Assembly (NCBI GenBank): GCA_024235655.1
Contig: JACKLY010000002.1
Location: 248,001-312,000 of the forward strand
Source: Zoogloeaceae bacterium
Lineage (GTDB): Bacteria; Pseudomonadota; Gammaproteobacteria; Burkholderiales; Rhodocyclaceae
Length of the DNA stretch: 64,000 nucleotides
Direction: 5' to 3'
Under the pieces are notes generated by a model. It was given only the letters and a program-made list of their open reading frames with translations, was not told the DNA's origin and ran no database searches. Every line of letters begins with the position of its first letter. Position 1 is the first letter of the stretch. The translations under genes and the position numbers were made by a program. Positions 55,856 through 64,000 of this stretch are shown here, one piece after another.

Positions 55856-56356
55856 ATGAAGAAGCAAAAAACAGCTTCCAGGGAAAACACAGCGAACGAA
55901 CCCAGCCCGCCGGCAGCTCGTTTTCTGGTCATCCATGGCCCCAATCTGAACCTGCTCGGCACACGTGAGCCGCAGCACTATGGGGTGACCACGCTTGCCG
56001 ACATCAACCGGGCGCTCGCCCGGCGTGCCGAAGCCGCCGGTGTCGAACTGGAAGCTTTCCAGAGCAACCATGAAGGCGCCTTGATTGAACGCGTGCATGC
56101 CGCACGCGGCGAGGGTGTCCGTTTCATCATCATCAACCCCGCTGCTTATACCCACACCAGCGTTGCCTTGCGCGATGCCATGGCCGCCGCTGCCATTCCC
56201 TTTGTCGAGGTGCATCTGTCGAACGTGCATACGCGCGAACCATTTCGCCAGCACTCATACTTCTCGGATATCGCCATCGGCGTGATTTCCGGACTGGGTA
56301 GCGAGGGCTATCTGCTCGCACTCGAATACCTGCTCAACAAGTTGAACAACGACTGA
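55856..56356 (+). CDS. aroQ: 3-dehydroquinate dehydratase, type II
   Basis: A 166-residue protein with [13 protein letters not shown], the catalytic Tyr in [21 protein letters not shown] and [14 protein letters not shown]. It dehydrates 3-dehydroquinate in the shikimate pathway. The 20-residue polar leader ([20 protein letters not shown]) is longer than usual, but no start codon lies nearer. aroQ-accB-accC is a conserved order. Confidence 0.95.
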   Translation: MKKQKTASRENTANEPSPPAARFLVIHGPNLNLLGTREPQHYGVTTLADINRALARRAEAAGVELEAFQSNHEGALIERVHAARGEGVRFIIINPAAYTHTSVALRDAMAAAAIPFVEVHLSNVHTREPFRQHSYFSDIAIGVISGLGSEGYLLALEYLLNKLNND

Positions 56357-56438
56357 AACCCGGCCGCAGCTGATCGCCCCCGGTTTTGGTTTCAGCCCGC
56401 CTTTTTCTGGCGACAGAATTTTCGTAGGAGAAATATTG

Positions 56439-56891
56439 ATGGACCTCAGAAAACTGAAGAAGCTTATCGACCTCGTCCAGGAATCCGGCATTTCGGAACT
56501 GGAAGTCACCGAAGGCGAAGAAAAGGTACGTATTGCCAAGCACGTGGCCGCTCCGGTCAGCCACACTTACTCAATGCCGGCTGCAGCCCCCATGGCCGCC
56601 CCGGCCCCCGTTGCCGCCAGCGTATCCACTGTTGATCTTGATGACGACCTGCCGGAAGGCCATGTCGTCAAGTCGCCGATGGTTGGCACCTTCTACCGTT
56701 CTTCCAGCCCGAGCTCGGATCCTTTCTGCGAAATCGGTACGGCGGTCAAGGAAGGCGACACGCTGTGCATCATCGAAGCGATGAAGCTGCTCAATGAAAT
56801 CGAAGCCGACGCTTCCGGCACGATCAAGGCCATTCTGGTCGAGAACGGACAGCCCGTCGAATTTGGCGAACCGCTGTTCATCATCGGGTAG
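56439..56891 (+). CDS. accB: Biotin carboxyl carrier protein of acetyl-CoA carboxylase
   Basis: A 150-residue protein starting at ATG 56439 with TAGGAG upstream. N-terminal [18 protein letters not shown], an Ala/Pro-rich linker (about 45-70) and the biotinyl domain with EAMKLLNEI (Lys is biotinylated). BirA at 13169 is its likely ligase. Confidence 0.97.
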   Translation: MDLRKLKKLIDLVQESGISELEVTEGEEKVRIAKHVAAPVSHTYSMPAAAPMAAPAPVAASVSTVDLDDDLPEGHVVKSPMVGTFYRSSSPSSDPFCEIGTAVKEGDTLCIIEAMKLLNEIEADASGTIKAILVENGQPVEFGEPLFIIG

Positions 56892-56898
56892 AGCGCCC

Positions 56899-58257
56899 AT
56901 GTTTGAGAAAATCCTCATCGCCAATCGCGGTGAAATTGCGCTTCGCATCCAGCGCGCCTGCCGTGAATTGGCCATCAAGACGGTCGTCGTACACTCCGAG
57001 GCAGATCGTGAAGCCAAGTACGTCAAGCTGGCCGATGAATCCGTGTGCATCGGCCCGGCCAGTTCGACACAAAGCTACCTCAACGTGCCGGCCATCATTT
57101 CTGCCGCGGAAGTGACCGACTCGGAGGCCATCCACCCCGGCTACGGCTTCCTTTCGGAGAACGCCGATTTTGCCGAGCGCGTGGAAACTTCCGGCTTTAC
57201 CTTCATCGGCCCCCGCCCGGAAACAATTCGCCTGATGGGCGACAAGGTATCGGCCAAGGATGCCATGAAGGCCGCAGGCGTTCCCTGCGTGCCGGGTTCG
57301 GACGGCGCCTTGCCGGAAGACCCCAAGGAAATCATCCGCATCGCCAAATCCGTCGGCTACCCGGTCATCATCAAGGCAGCGGGCGGCGGCGGTGGCCGCG
57401 GCATGCGCGTGGTGCATACCGAAGCCGCACTGATCAGCGCCGTCAACATGACCCGCACGGAAGCACAAACTGCTTTCGGCAATCCGGTGGTTTACATGGA
57501 GAAATACCTGGAAAATCCACGCCATGTGGAAATCCAGGTACTCGCCGACAGCTTCCGCAACGCGGTCTACCTCGGCGAGCGTGACTGCTCGATGCAGCGC
57601 CGCCATCAGAAGGTGATTGAAGAAGCCCCTGCGCCGCACATTGCGTCACGCTACATCACCCGTGTCGGCGAACGCTGTGCCGATGCCTGCCGCCGCATCA
57701 ACTACCGCGGCGCGGGCACCTTCGAGTTCCTCTACGAAAACGGTGAGTTCTACTTCATTGAGATGAACACCCGTGTCCAGGTCGAACACCCGGTGACCGA
57801 AGCCATTACCGGCGTCGATATCGTTCAGGAACAGATCCGCATAGCTGCCGGTGAAAAACTTCGCCTGCGCCAGAAGGACATCGCCTTCAAGGGACATGCA
57901 ATCGAATGCCGCATTAACGCCGAAGATCCCTTCACGTTCGTGCCATCTCCCGGCAAGATCAGCTTCTGGCACCCGCCCGGCGGCCCCGGCATCCGTGTCG
58001 ATTCGCATGTTTACCAGGGCTATACCGTGCCTTCGCATTACGACTCGATGGTGGGCAAGCTGATCTCCTATGGTGACACGCGCGAACAGGCCATCCGCCG
58101 CATGCGTATCGCCTTGTCGGAAATGGGTGTCGAAGGCATCAAGACCAACATTGCCCTGCATCAGGAACTGATGATGGATGCCAATTTTGTGCACGGCGGC
58201 ACCAGCATTCACTACCTTGAGCAGAAACTTGCCGCCAAGGGCGAACTCAAGAAATAG
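56899..58257 (+). CDS. accC: Biotin carboxylase subunit of acetyl-CoA carboxylase
   Basis: A 452-residue ATP-grasp enzyme starting at ATG 56899 ([17 protein letters not shown]). [14 protein letters not shown] is the ATP loop and [14 protein letters not shown] the catalytic region. It carboxylates AccB-biotin at the start of fatty acid synthesis. It follows accB by 7 bp. Confidence 0.97.
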   Translation: MFEKILIANRGEIALRIQRACRELAIKTVVVHSEADREAKYVKLADESVCIGPASSTQSYLNVPAIISAAEVTDSEAIHPGYGFLSENADFAERVETSGFTFIGPRPETIRLMGDKVSAKDAMKAAGVPCVPGSDGALPEDPKEIIRIAKSVGYPVIIKAAGGGGGRGMRVVHTEAALISAVNMTRTEAQTAFGNPVVYMEKYLENPRHVEIQVLADSFRNAVYLGERDCSMQRRHQKVIEEAPAPHIASRYITRVGERCADACRRINYRGAGTFEFLYENGEFYFIEMNTRVQVEHPVTEAITGVDIVQEQIRIAAGEKLRLRQKDIAFKGHAIECRINAEDPFTFVPSPGKISFWHPPGGPGIRVDSHVYQGYTVPSHYDSMVGKLISYGDTREQAIRRMRIALSEMGVEGIKTNIALHQELMMDANFVHGGTSIHYLEQKLAAKGELKK

Positions 58258-58265
58258 ACCGACGA

Positions 58266-59171
58266 ATGGCCTGGCTCTCGGTAACACTGGAAACGGATTG
58301 CACTCACGCTGAACTGCTGGCGGATGAGCTGATGGAGGCGGGCGCACTGTCCGCCACCATCGAGGATGCTGCGGCCGGTACTGCCGAGGAAAAACCGCAA
58401 TTTGGCGAGCCCGGATCGATTACCAGCCCGGGCTGGGATCGTTCACGGATTGCCGCCCTCTTCGATCCAGCCGCCGATGTGGCGGCTGCGGTTGCCGCTG
58501 CCGCCAGAGCCACAGGCTTGGCCGAAGCCCCGTCATTTTCCACCGAAGCCGTTGCCGAACAAAACTGGGTACAACTGACACAATCCCAATTCGAGCCAAT
58601 TCGCATTTCCGAGCGCTTGTGGATTGTCCCCTCCTGGCACGAAGCACCGGACCCGGATGCGCTCAATCTGGTCCTTGATCCGGGCATGGCCTTCGGCACC
58701 GGATCGCATCCAACCACCCGCCTCTGCCTTGAATGGCTGGAGCGCACTGCCGGCACAGGCCAGAGCCTGCTCGACTACGGCTGCGGCTCAGGCATCCTGG
58801 CCATTGCCGGGGCACGCCTGGGCGCCAGCCCGGTAACCGGTGTCGACATTGACCCGCAAGCGGTTGCTGCCGCACGCATCAATGCCGAAAGCAATCGCGT
58901 GGAGGCCTTGTTTTCCGACTCGGAAGACCCGATCAGCGGGCAATTCGACATTGTCGTTGCCAACATCCTCGCCAACCCGCTCAAGGTACTCGCACCGGCC
59001 ATCTGCGGGCATGTCGCGCCCGGCGGGCAGCTGGCCCTGTCCGGCATTCTGCAGGAGCAGGCAGAAGATTTGATTGCCATCTACAGCGAGTGGATGCCGA
59101 TGCACGTTGCCGACAGCCGTGAAGGCTGGGTATGCCTGGCCGGCACCAAGCCGGCCGCAGGATCATGCTGA
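58266..59171 (+). CDS. prmA: Ribosomal protein L11 methyltransferase
   Basis: A 301-residue protein with an N-terminal substrate domain (about 1-85) and a methyltransferase domain: LDYGCGSGILAIAGARLGA, GVDIDPQAV and VVANILANPLKVL. It trimethylates ribosomal protein L11. Overlaps the next gene by 7 bp. Confidence 0.95.
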   Translation: MAWLSVTLETDCTHAELLADELMEAGALSATIEDAAAGTAEEKPQFGEPGSITSPGWDRSRIAALFDPAADVAAAVAAAARATGLAEAPSFSTEAVAEQNWVQLTQSQFEPIRISERLWIVPSWHEAPDPDALNLVLDPGMAFGTGSHPTTRLCLEWLERTAGTGQSLLDYGCGSGILAIAGARLGASPVTGVDIDPQAVAAARINAESNRVEALFSDSEDPISGQFDIVVANILANPLKVLAPAICGHVAPGGQLALSGILQEQAEDLIAIYSEWMPMHVADSREGWVCLAGTKPAAGSC

Positions 59172-60166
59172 CCCGCTGCCCCGAATGCAGCACCACCTTC
59201 CGCGTGACGGCGGAACAGTTGAAGATGCGTGCCGGCACGGTACGTTGCGGCAAATGCCAGGCCGTATTCAACGCGCTGGACAGCCTGCTGGAATCCGCCA
59301 CACCGGAAGAAACACTGGCGCCCCAATCGCCTGCGCCCACCGACACCCTGTCCGCATCGTCAGATCGTTCAGTATCCATTCCCTCCCGGCCGCAGATTGC
59401 TGACGTTGATATCCTGCTTGAAAGCCCGACGGCCACCGAGGAATCACCTCCACCTGATCCACCAGTGGATCGCCCCCCCACTCCCGCCCCTGTCGTTGCC
59501 GAGAACATCGTCGCAGAGACGACCACGCCATCGGTCGCCCCGGAAGAACCCCCTGCCAGCGCGGAGTCGATTCGCGATGCAGGATTGGCCGAAGGCCTGA
59601 TTGCGGCGCGCGAAACCACCCAGATCCCCGGTTACAACAAATGGGCACAAGGTGCCCTGGCTGGACAGCATTCGGTGTCCGAACCGGCAACCCGCCCACT
59701 CTGGCCCTTTGTACTGACCGCCTTGCTCCTGTTGCTTCTTCTGCTCGGGCAAGTTGGCCATCGTTTCCGTGCCGAACTGGCCGTTGCCACACCCAGCCTG
59801 CGGCCGCTACTGGAAGCTGCCTGCGCCGCTCTGGATTGCGACATCCCTCTCCCCCGTCATGTGGAGTTGGTAAGTATCGAAGCCTCCGACCTGCAGATCG
59901 ACCCCAATCAAGGGGGCGCACTGACCCTGACCGCCACACTGAAGAACCGTGCCGCCTATGCTCAGGCCTGGCCATTGCTTGAACTGACCCTGACCGACGT
60001 GCAGGACAATGCCGTGCTCAGGCGGGTACTGCAGCCAGCCGATTATCTTCCGCCCAAGGCCGACCCCACCGTTTTCCCGCCGAATGGCGAAGTCGGCCTG
60101 CGCCTCTGGCTGGAGGTAAAGGACATCACGGCAGCCGGCTACCGGCTCTACGTCTTTTACCCCTGA
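59165..60166 (+). CDS. MJ0042-type zinc-ribbon and DUF3426 membrane protein
   Basis: A 333-residue protein starting at ATG 59165. The N-terminal zinc ribbon is CPECSTTFRV...VRCGKCQAVFNAL; a long Pro/Glu/Ala-rich region follows, one membrane helix (LWPFVLTALLLLLLLLGQV, about 178-197) and a C-terminal DUF3426 domain. It regularly follows prmA in betaproteobacteria. Function unknown. Confidence 0.9.
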   Translation: MLTRCPECSTTFRVTAEQLKMRAGTVRCGKCQAVFNALDSLLESATPEETLAPQSPAPTDTLSASSDRSVSIPSRPQIADVDILLESPTATEESPPPDPPVDRPPTPAPVVAENIVAETTTPSVAPEEPPASAESIRDAGLAEGLIAARETTQIPGYNKWAQGALAGQHSVSEPATRPLWPFVLTALLLLLLLLGQVGHRFRAELAVATPSLRPLLEAACAALDCDIPLPRHVELVSIEASDLQIDPNQGGALTLTATLKNRAAYAQAWPLLELTLTDVQDNAVLRRVLQPADYLPPKADPTVFPPNGEVGLRLWLEVKDITAAGYRLYVFYP

Positions 60167-60200
60167 ACAATTTCTGACCCACTCTTCCGAAAGCACCGGC

Positions 60201-61136
60201 ATGAAAACGCTGATCTGCGGCTCGATCGCCTACGACAACATCATGGTCTTCAATGACCAATTCAAGAACCACATCCTGCCCGAGCAGATCCATATCCTGA
60301 ATGTGGCCTTCCTGGTTCCCGAGCTCCGCCGCGAATACGGTGGCTGCGCCGGCAACATCGCCTACAACTTGCTGCTGCTTGAAGGCCAGCCCTACATCAT
60401 GGCCACGGTGGGTGATGACGCGACTCCTTATCTGGAGCGACTGGACAAGCTTGGTCTGCCACGCGACCACGTGCGCCATATCCCCGGCAGCTTCACTGCC
60501 CAGGCTTTCATCACCACGGACCTCGATGACAACCAGATCACGGCCTTCCATCCCGGCGCCATGAGCTTTTCGCACCTGAACAAGGTCGAAAGTGCCAAGG
60601 ATGCCGTACTTGGCATCGTTGCCCCGGACGGTCGCGAAGGCATGTTGCAGCACGCACGCGACTTCGCCGCGGCCAGCGTTCCCTTCATTTTCGATCCGGG
60701 CCAGGGACTACCGATGTTCTCGGGCGATGATCTGAATGACTTTCTGGCGCTCGCCGATTACGCCTGCTTCAACGATTACGAGGCACAACTGGCCTGTGAG
60801 CGCACCGGCCAGTCACTTGAAAAACTGGCCACCAAGGTCAAGGCGCTGATCGTCACCCGTGGCGGCGAAGGCTCGTGGATTTTTGCCGACGGTCAACGTC
60901 ATGAGATTCCGTGCGTTAAGGCTGATGAGGTGGTCGACCCCACCGGCTGTGGTGATGCTTACCGTGCCGGCTTGCTCTATGGCATCACGCGCGGCTGGAA
61001 CTGGGTTGATACGGGCCGCCTTGCTGCCGTGATGGGCGCGATCAAGATCGCCCACCGTGGCGGCCAGAACCACACCCCGAGCCGGGAGGAAATTGCCCGG
61101 CGCTTTGCCGAAGCTTTCGGCAGTCGCCCTTGGTAA
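60201..61136 (+). CDS. PfkB-family carbohydrate/adenosine kinase
   Basis: A 311-residue protein: GGCAGNIAYNLLLL (substrate-binding part), TRGGEGSWIF and DPTGCGDAYRAGLLYGI, where the Asp of GCGD is the catalytic base. Closest in style to adenosine/ribokinase-like enzymes; the exact substrate cannot be told. It follows the DUF3426 gene by 34 bp. Confidence 0.88.
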   Translation: MKTLICGSIAYDNIMVFNDQFKNHILPEQIHILNVAFLVPELRREYGGCAGNIAYNLLLLEGQPYIMATVGDDATPYLERLDKLGLPRDHVRHIPGSFTAQAFITTDLDDNQITAFHPGAMSFSHLNKVESAKDAVLGIVAPDGREGMLQHARDFAAASVPFIFDPGQGLPMFSGDDLNDFLALADYACFNDYEAQLACERTGQSLEKLATKVKALIVTRGGEGSWIFADGQRHEIPCVKADEVVDPTGCGDAYRAGLLYGITRGWNWVDTGRLAAVMGAIKIAHRGGQNHTPSREEIARRFAEAFGSRPW

Positions 61137-61149
61137 GACAGGAGAAGCC

Positions 61150-61602
61150 ATGATTCGCACGTTTTCGATCACACTGCTGCTCGCTGCTGTCGCACTGAGC
61201 GGCTGTGCCAGCAGCAAATCAGGCAGTGCCTATACACGCGACCAGACACGTCAGGAAATGATCGTGCGCACCGGCGTGGTCGAAAGCGTGCGGGAAGTTC
61301 AGATTGAAGGCACCAAGTCGGGGGTTGGCACGGCGGCCGGCGCGGTTGCCGGCGGGGTCGGCGGCAGCCATATCGGTGGCGGCAAGGGTCAGATCGTCGG
61401 CGCCGTGGTGGGTGCGGTGGTGGGCGGCATGGCCGGTGCGGCCATAGAGGAAGGCGTCACCAAAAAAACCGGGCTGGAGATCACGGTGCGCCTCGACAAC
61501 GGCACCTTGACGGCGATCGTCCAGGAAGGCGACGAGATTTTCCATGCCGGCGACCGGGTTCGCTTGCTCTCCGGCGCCGGCGGTACCCGGGTCACTCACT
61601 GA
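61150..61602 (+). CDS. Glycine-zipper lipoprotein (SlyB/Pcp type)
   Basis: A 150-residue protein with lipobox ALSGC and a Gly-rich zipper (GAVAGGVGGSHIGGG and IVGAVVGAVVGGMAGAA) followed by a short beta domain (EITVRLDNGTLTAIVQE). SlyB-like proteins sit in the outer membrane and stabilise it. AGGAGAAG precedes the ATG. Confidence 0.9.
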   Translation: MIRTFSITLLLAAVALSGCASSKSGSAYTRDQTRQEMIVRTGVVESVREVQIEGTKSGVGTAAGAVAGGVGGSHIGGGKGQIVGAVVGAVVGGMAGAAIEEGVTKKTGLEITVRLDNGTLTAIVQEGDEIFHAGDRVRLLSGAGGTRVTH

Positions 61603-61626
61603 AACCTGGCTGTAACCCGAGCGACA

Positions 61627-61649
61627 AGGCGGCGTAACACAGGCCGCCT
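61627..61649 (+). repeat. First leader hairpin upstream of olsB
   Basis: AGGCGGC-N9-GCCGCCT is a perfect 7-bp stem, 24 bp after the glycine-zipper stop. The tail is not T-rich, so it is either a weak terminator or part of the olsB leader. Confidence 0.6.
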
Positions 61650-61652
61650 AGA

Positions 61653-61681
61653 GTTGTTCTCCATCAACCAAGGAGAACAAC
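61653..61681 (+). promoter_or_regulatory. Hairpin that pairs the olsB ribosome-binding site
   Basis: GTTGTTCTCC-ATCAACCAA-GGAGAACAAC is a perfect 10-bp stem. The right arm contains the ribosome-binding site GGAG (61672-61675) of olsB, whose ATG is at 61684. When folded, the site is hidden, so this may control translation by temperature, an RNA or a protein. Confidence 0.75.
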
Positions 61682-61683
61682 CG

Positions 61684-62466
61684 ATGCATAACGAAAATCA
61701 ACACCTTCATCTTGCGGCCAACGCCAATCGACGCAAGACACGATTGTCTGTCAGCCTTGCCCAGGGCGACCGCGAAATCGAGGAAGCCAAGCGGCTGCGC
61801 TACCGCATTTTTGTCGGCGAACTGGGCGCGCGTTTGCATACCCGAACCCCCGGCGTTGATCATGACATCTACGACCCCTTTTGCGAACACCTGATCGTCC
61901 GCGATGAGAACTCGGCCGAAATCGTCGGCACCTACCGGATACTTTCTCCACAGAACGCCAAGCGCATCGGCGGCTACTACTCGGAAAACGAGTTTGACCT
62001 GACCCGCCTGCAGCATCTGCGCCCACGGCTGGTGGAAATCGGCCGTTCCTGCGTGCATCCGGATTATCGCAGTGGCGCCACGATCACCCTGCTCTGGGCC
62101 GGCCTTGCTCGCTACATGCTGGAAGGCGCCTACGAACACCTGATCGGCTGCGCCAGCATCAGCATGGCAGACGGCGGCCATGCCGCAGCCAGCCTGTATA
62201 ATCGCCTCGAGGCACACATGAGTCCGCTGGAATACCGTGTTTTCCCGCGTTGCCCGTTGCCAATGGCAGCCCTCCGGAATGATCTGCCAGCAGAACAGCA
62301 GCCGCCGGTGCCACCGCTGATCAAGGGCTATCTGCGTGCCGGCGCGTGGATCTGTGGCGAACCGGCATGGGATCCGGATTTCAACACGGCCGACTTGCCG
62401 GTGCTGCTGCCGATGAGCCGACTGGACCCGCGCTATGCTCGCCACTTTGTGGGGAAGACGGCCTGA
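61684..62466 (+). CDS. olsB: L-ornithine N-alpha-acyltransferase (GNAT fold)
   Basis: A 260-residue protein starting at ATG 61684 (MHNENQHLH). It has the OlsB/hemolysin-like acyltransferase pattern: EAKRLRYRIFVGELGARL, DPFCEHLIVRDE, GTYRILSP, LVEIGRSCVHPDYR and IGCASISM. It should add a 3-hydroxyacyl chain to ornithine, the first step to phosphate-free ornithine lipids. The downstream acyltransferase is its expected OlsA partner. Its leader holds two hairpins. Confidence 0.85.
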   Translation: MHNENQHLHLAANANRRKTRLSVSLAQGDREIEEAKRLRYRIFVGELGARLHTRTPGVDHDIYDPFCEHLIVRDENSAEIVGTYRILSPQNAKRIGGYYSENEFDLTRLQHLRPRLVEIGRSCVHPDYRSGATITLLWAGLARYMLEGAYEHLIGCASISMADGGHAAASLYNRLEAHMSPLEYRVFPRCPLPMAALRNDLPAEQQPPVPPLIKGYLRAGAWICGEPAWDPDFNTADLPVLLPMSRLDPRYARHFVGKTA

Positions 62467-63344
62467 AAACACACACCTCTCGTCCTGTCCGGCTGTTCCG
62501 CATACTGCGGCTGGCCTGGCACCTGATCGTGGGCGCTACCACGGTGGCAGTGCTTTACCCACGCAGCAGCGAGACACGCCGCCTACGGCTGAAACAACAC
62601 TGGTCACAGCAGTTCATCGCCATCCTTGGCCTGCAACTGGAAGCCCGGATAGGGGAAATCGAGGACGGCAGCCTGGTGATTGCCAACCATGTTTCCTGGC
62701 TTGATGTTCTGGTTCTCAACGCCGCAATCCCCGTCGCCTTCGTTTCGAAATCCGAAGTACGGCAATGGCCATTGATCGGGTGGCTGGCCGCGCGTACCGA
62801 CACCGTCTTCCTGCGCCGAGGCAGCCGCGGACACGCAAGAATCGTCAATGGTGAAATCGCCGCCCGGCTTTTGGCAGGCAAGAATGTGGCGGTATTTCCG
62901 GAGGGTACGACGACCGACGGTAGCCACATGCTCGGTTTTCATGCCGCGCTGTTGCAAGCCGCGGTTGAGGTGGCGCGTCCGATCCAGGTGCTTGCCTTGT
63001 GCTATGAGACCCCTGCCGGAGAGCGCTCCACGGCAGCGGCCTATGCCGGCGAAACCACGCTGACTGAATGCCTGGGCAACGTGCTTGCAGAACAGCGAAT
63101 CATGGTGAAACTACAGTCGGTTGTGTCACTGCATACGGCAGGCAGGGAGCGGCGTGAACTGGCACGTACTGCGCATGCGGCAATCGCTGTCAGCCTCGGC
63201 TATCCTGTGGCGCACAGGGCACCTGAAACAATTGTCGATCCTCAAGGCGAACTGCCGTCAGATGGCCTCCCCACAGGCAACCGGAATCCAGCGCCAGCAG
63301 GTTCGGCGCCATCTTCAAACCCAGCGCTGACCAGTGCCCGGTAA
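62463..63344 (+). CDS. olsA: Lyso-ornithine lipid O-acyltransferase (PlsC family)
   Basis: A 293-residue PlsC-type protein with the acyltransferase motifs NHVSWLD and FPEGTTTDG. The conserved N-terminus RLFRILRLAWHLIVG lies downstream of 62463, but there is no ATG, GTG or TTG in frame between ATG 62367 (100 bp inside olsB) and GTG 62529 (inside the conserved helix). I take CTG 62463, which overlaps the olsB stop as CTGA and has GGGGAAG upstream. The C-terminal 50 residues overlap antisense with apaH and look non-conserved. Confidence 0.8.
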   Translation: MKTHTSRPVRLFRILRLAWHLIVGATTVAVLYPRSSETRRLRLKQHWSQQFIAILGLQLEARIGEIEDGSLVIANHVSWLDVLVLNAAIPVAFVSKSEVRQWPLIGWLAARTDTVFLRRGSRGHARIVNGEIAARLLAGKNVAVFPEGTTTDGSHMLGFHAALLQAAVEVARPIQVLALCYETPAGERSTAAAYAGETTLTECLGNVLAEQRIMVKLQSVVSLHTAGRERRELARTAHAAIAVSLGYPVAHRAPETIVDPQGELPSDGLPTGNRNPAPAGSAPSSNPALTSAR

Positions 63345-64000
63345 CCAGCACATGGTCGGCACTACGCCGATCGGGCACGGCGAACCAGGGCAGATACCCG
63401 GGAGGAGCATTGGCCACCTCACCCTTGGTCTTGAACTCCATGATGCCTTCAGGCGAGCAGAAACGCATCCGGGTCATCGCATTCACGACCACGCGCATGC
63501 GATCTGCACCTTGCAAGCCGTCTGACCAGCGGTTGGGTTCACTACCCCACATGCAGGCCAGCGTCTGACGATAGTCGTTGCCCTGAAGCAAGGTTTCGAC
63601 CTCCAGTGAAAGAGCTTTCGCCTGCACTACGCTCCATTGCGGCAAGAGGCCGGCATGCACCAGGCAATGCTCCCCCTCGACATGGCACAGCGGCTGTTGG
63701 CGCAGCCAGTGGAGCAATTCATCACAGTCCGGCGCGTTAAGGATGTCATCGAGCGTATCGTCCTTGCCCCGCCGCTTTTCTACTCCCTCGGCGACCATCA
63801 ACAGATAGAGATCGTGATTGCCGAGCACCGTCACCGCAGCATCCCCCAATGACTTGACGTAGCGCAGTGTTGCCAGCGAATGCGGGCCACGGTTCACCAG
63901 ATCGCCGACCAGCCAGAGGCGATCATAGGTCGGGTTAAAGGCACAGGCTTCAAGCAGGCGGAGAAAGGATTGGTGACACCCCTGGATGTCGCCGATGGCG
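63190..64000 (-). CDS. apaH: Diadenosine tetraphosphatase, 5' end cut by window edge
   Basis: About 270 residues on the minus strand, open at the right edge, so the start is missing. The visible N-terminus reads AIGDIQGCHQSF, then GDLVNRGPHSL and VLGNHD, the metallophosphatase motifs, and the ApaH C-terminus LVTGHWSALGLKMAPNLLALDSGCLWGG. It hydrolyses Ap4A symmetrically to ADP. Its last 155 bp overlap olsA antisense. Confidence 0.94.
   Translation of the reverse strand, partial: AIGDIQGCHQSFLRLLEACAFNPTYDRLWLVGDLVNRGPHSLATLRYVKSLGDAAVTVLGNHDLYLLMVAEGVEKRRGKDDTLDDILNAPDCDELLHWLRQQPLCHVEGEHCLVHAGLLPQWSVVQAKALSLEVETLLQGNDYRQTLACMWGSEPNRWSDGLQGADRMRVVVNAMTRMRFCSPEGIMEFKTKGEVANAPPGYLPWFAVPDRRSADHVLVTGHWSALGLKMAPNLLALDSGCLWGGHLTAVRLEDRQLFQVPCAPQDSRG

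Noticed and set aside
62346..62462. Longer olsA start at GTG 62346 or ATG 62367
   Set aside because: These would place 97 to 121 bases inside olsB, and the added residues look like out-of-frame olsB sequence.

Overview
The window is ordinary, gene-dense chromosome of a Gram-negative proteobacterium, most likely a betaproteobacterium close to the Rhodocyclales (Dechloromonas/Azonexus-like). This is inferred from gene order and protein style: lolB-ispE-tRNA(Gln)-prs-rplY-pth-ychF, glnA followed by ntrBC, coaX-birA, M16 peptidases-rsmD-coaD-ferredoxin, ftsY-ftsE-ftsX-rpoH, and a coxBA-ctaG-coxC-SURF1-ctaB operon with its small betaproteobacterial accessory proteins. Base composition is high in GC and even, apart from a few AT-richer control regions. 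I see no insertion sequence, prophage, CRISPR array or rRNA, and one tRNA.

Layout. 1-5162: a partial lytic transglycosylase (mltA), an AAA+ ATPase, a Nudix/ThiE fusion, then yacG, zapD, coaE and a SPOR-like membrane protein on the minus strand. 5228-12409: a minus-strand accessory cluster: AdoMet decarboxylase (speD), an exported FAD oxidoreductase, a membrane-fused spermidine-synthase-like enzyme, an unlisted 46-residue protein, a large DUF4178 zinc-ribbon membrane protein, an SPFH/SHOCT protein and a DUF350 membrane protein. This is the least understood and most interesting part of the window. 12424-18890: coaX, birA, ntrC, ntrB, a DUF4124 protein and glnA; glnA has a sigma-54 promoter and two NtrC sites. 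18890-25341: rhodanese, nadA, an endonuclease/exonuclease/phosphatase-fold protein, clsB, gluQ and a PAS-GGDEF protein. 25353-32255: ychF, pth, rplY, prs, tRNA-Gln, ispE, lolB and a TPR protein (minus). 32406-36925: mutM, a dynamin-like GTPase and a second GGDEF protein. 36986-41044: ferredoxin, coaD, rsmD and a pair of M16 peptidases (minus). 41211-45726: ftsY, ftsE, ftsX, rpoH behind a perfect CIRCE element, and an HPD-less J-like protein. 46055-53541: the cytochrome c oxidase operon behind a perfect FNR-type box. 53573-64000: mpl, a nucleotidyltransferase-like protein, aroQ, accB, accC, prmA, a DUF3426 protein, a PfkB kinase, a glycine-zipper lipoprotein, ornithine-lipid acyltransferases olsB/olsA, and partial apaH.

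How the parts work together. The nitrogen block is a self-consistent regulon: NtrB senses, NtrC activates, and glnA carries the target sites. The heat-shock sigma factor appears to be under HrcA/CIRCE control as well. The oxidase operon carries its own assembly factors (Cox11, SURF1, heme O synthase, an SCO-like protein) but no visible heme A synthase. The polyamine/SPFH cluster contains a complete aminopropyl-donor and transfer route plus an oxidase, next to a membrane scaffold, so it may make or modify a polyamine-type molecule at the membrane; that is inference.

Starts were re-chosen for many genes from ribosome-binding sites, stop/start overlaps and conserved N-termini. Two small genes (8783-8923 and 49379-49501) and both edge-truncated genes (mltA, apaH) were found by reading the sequence directly.
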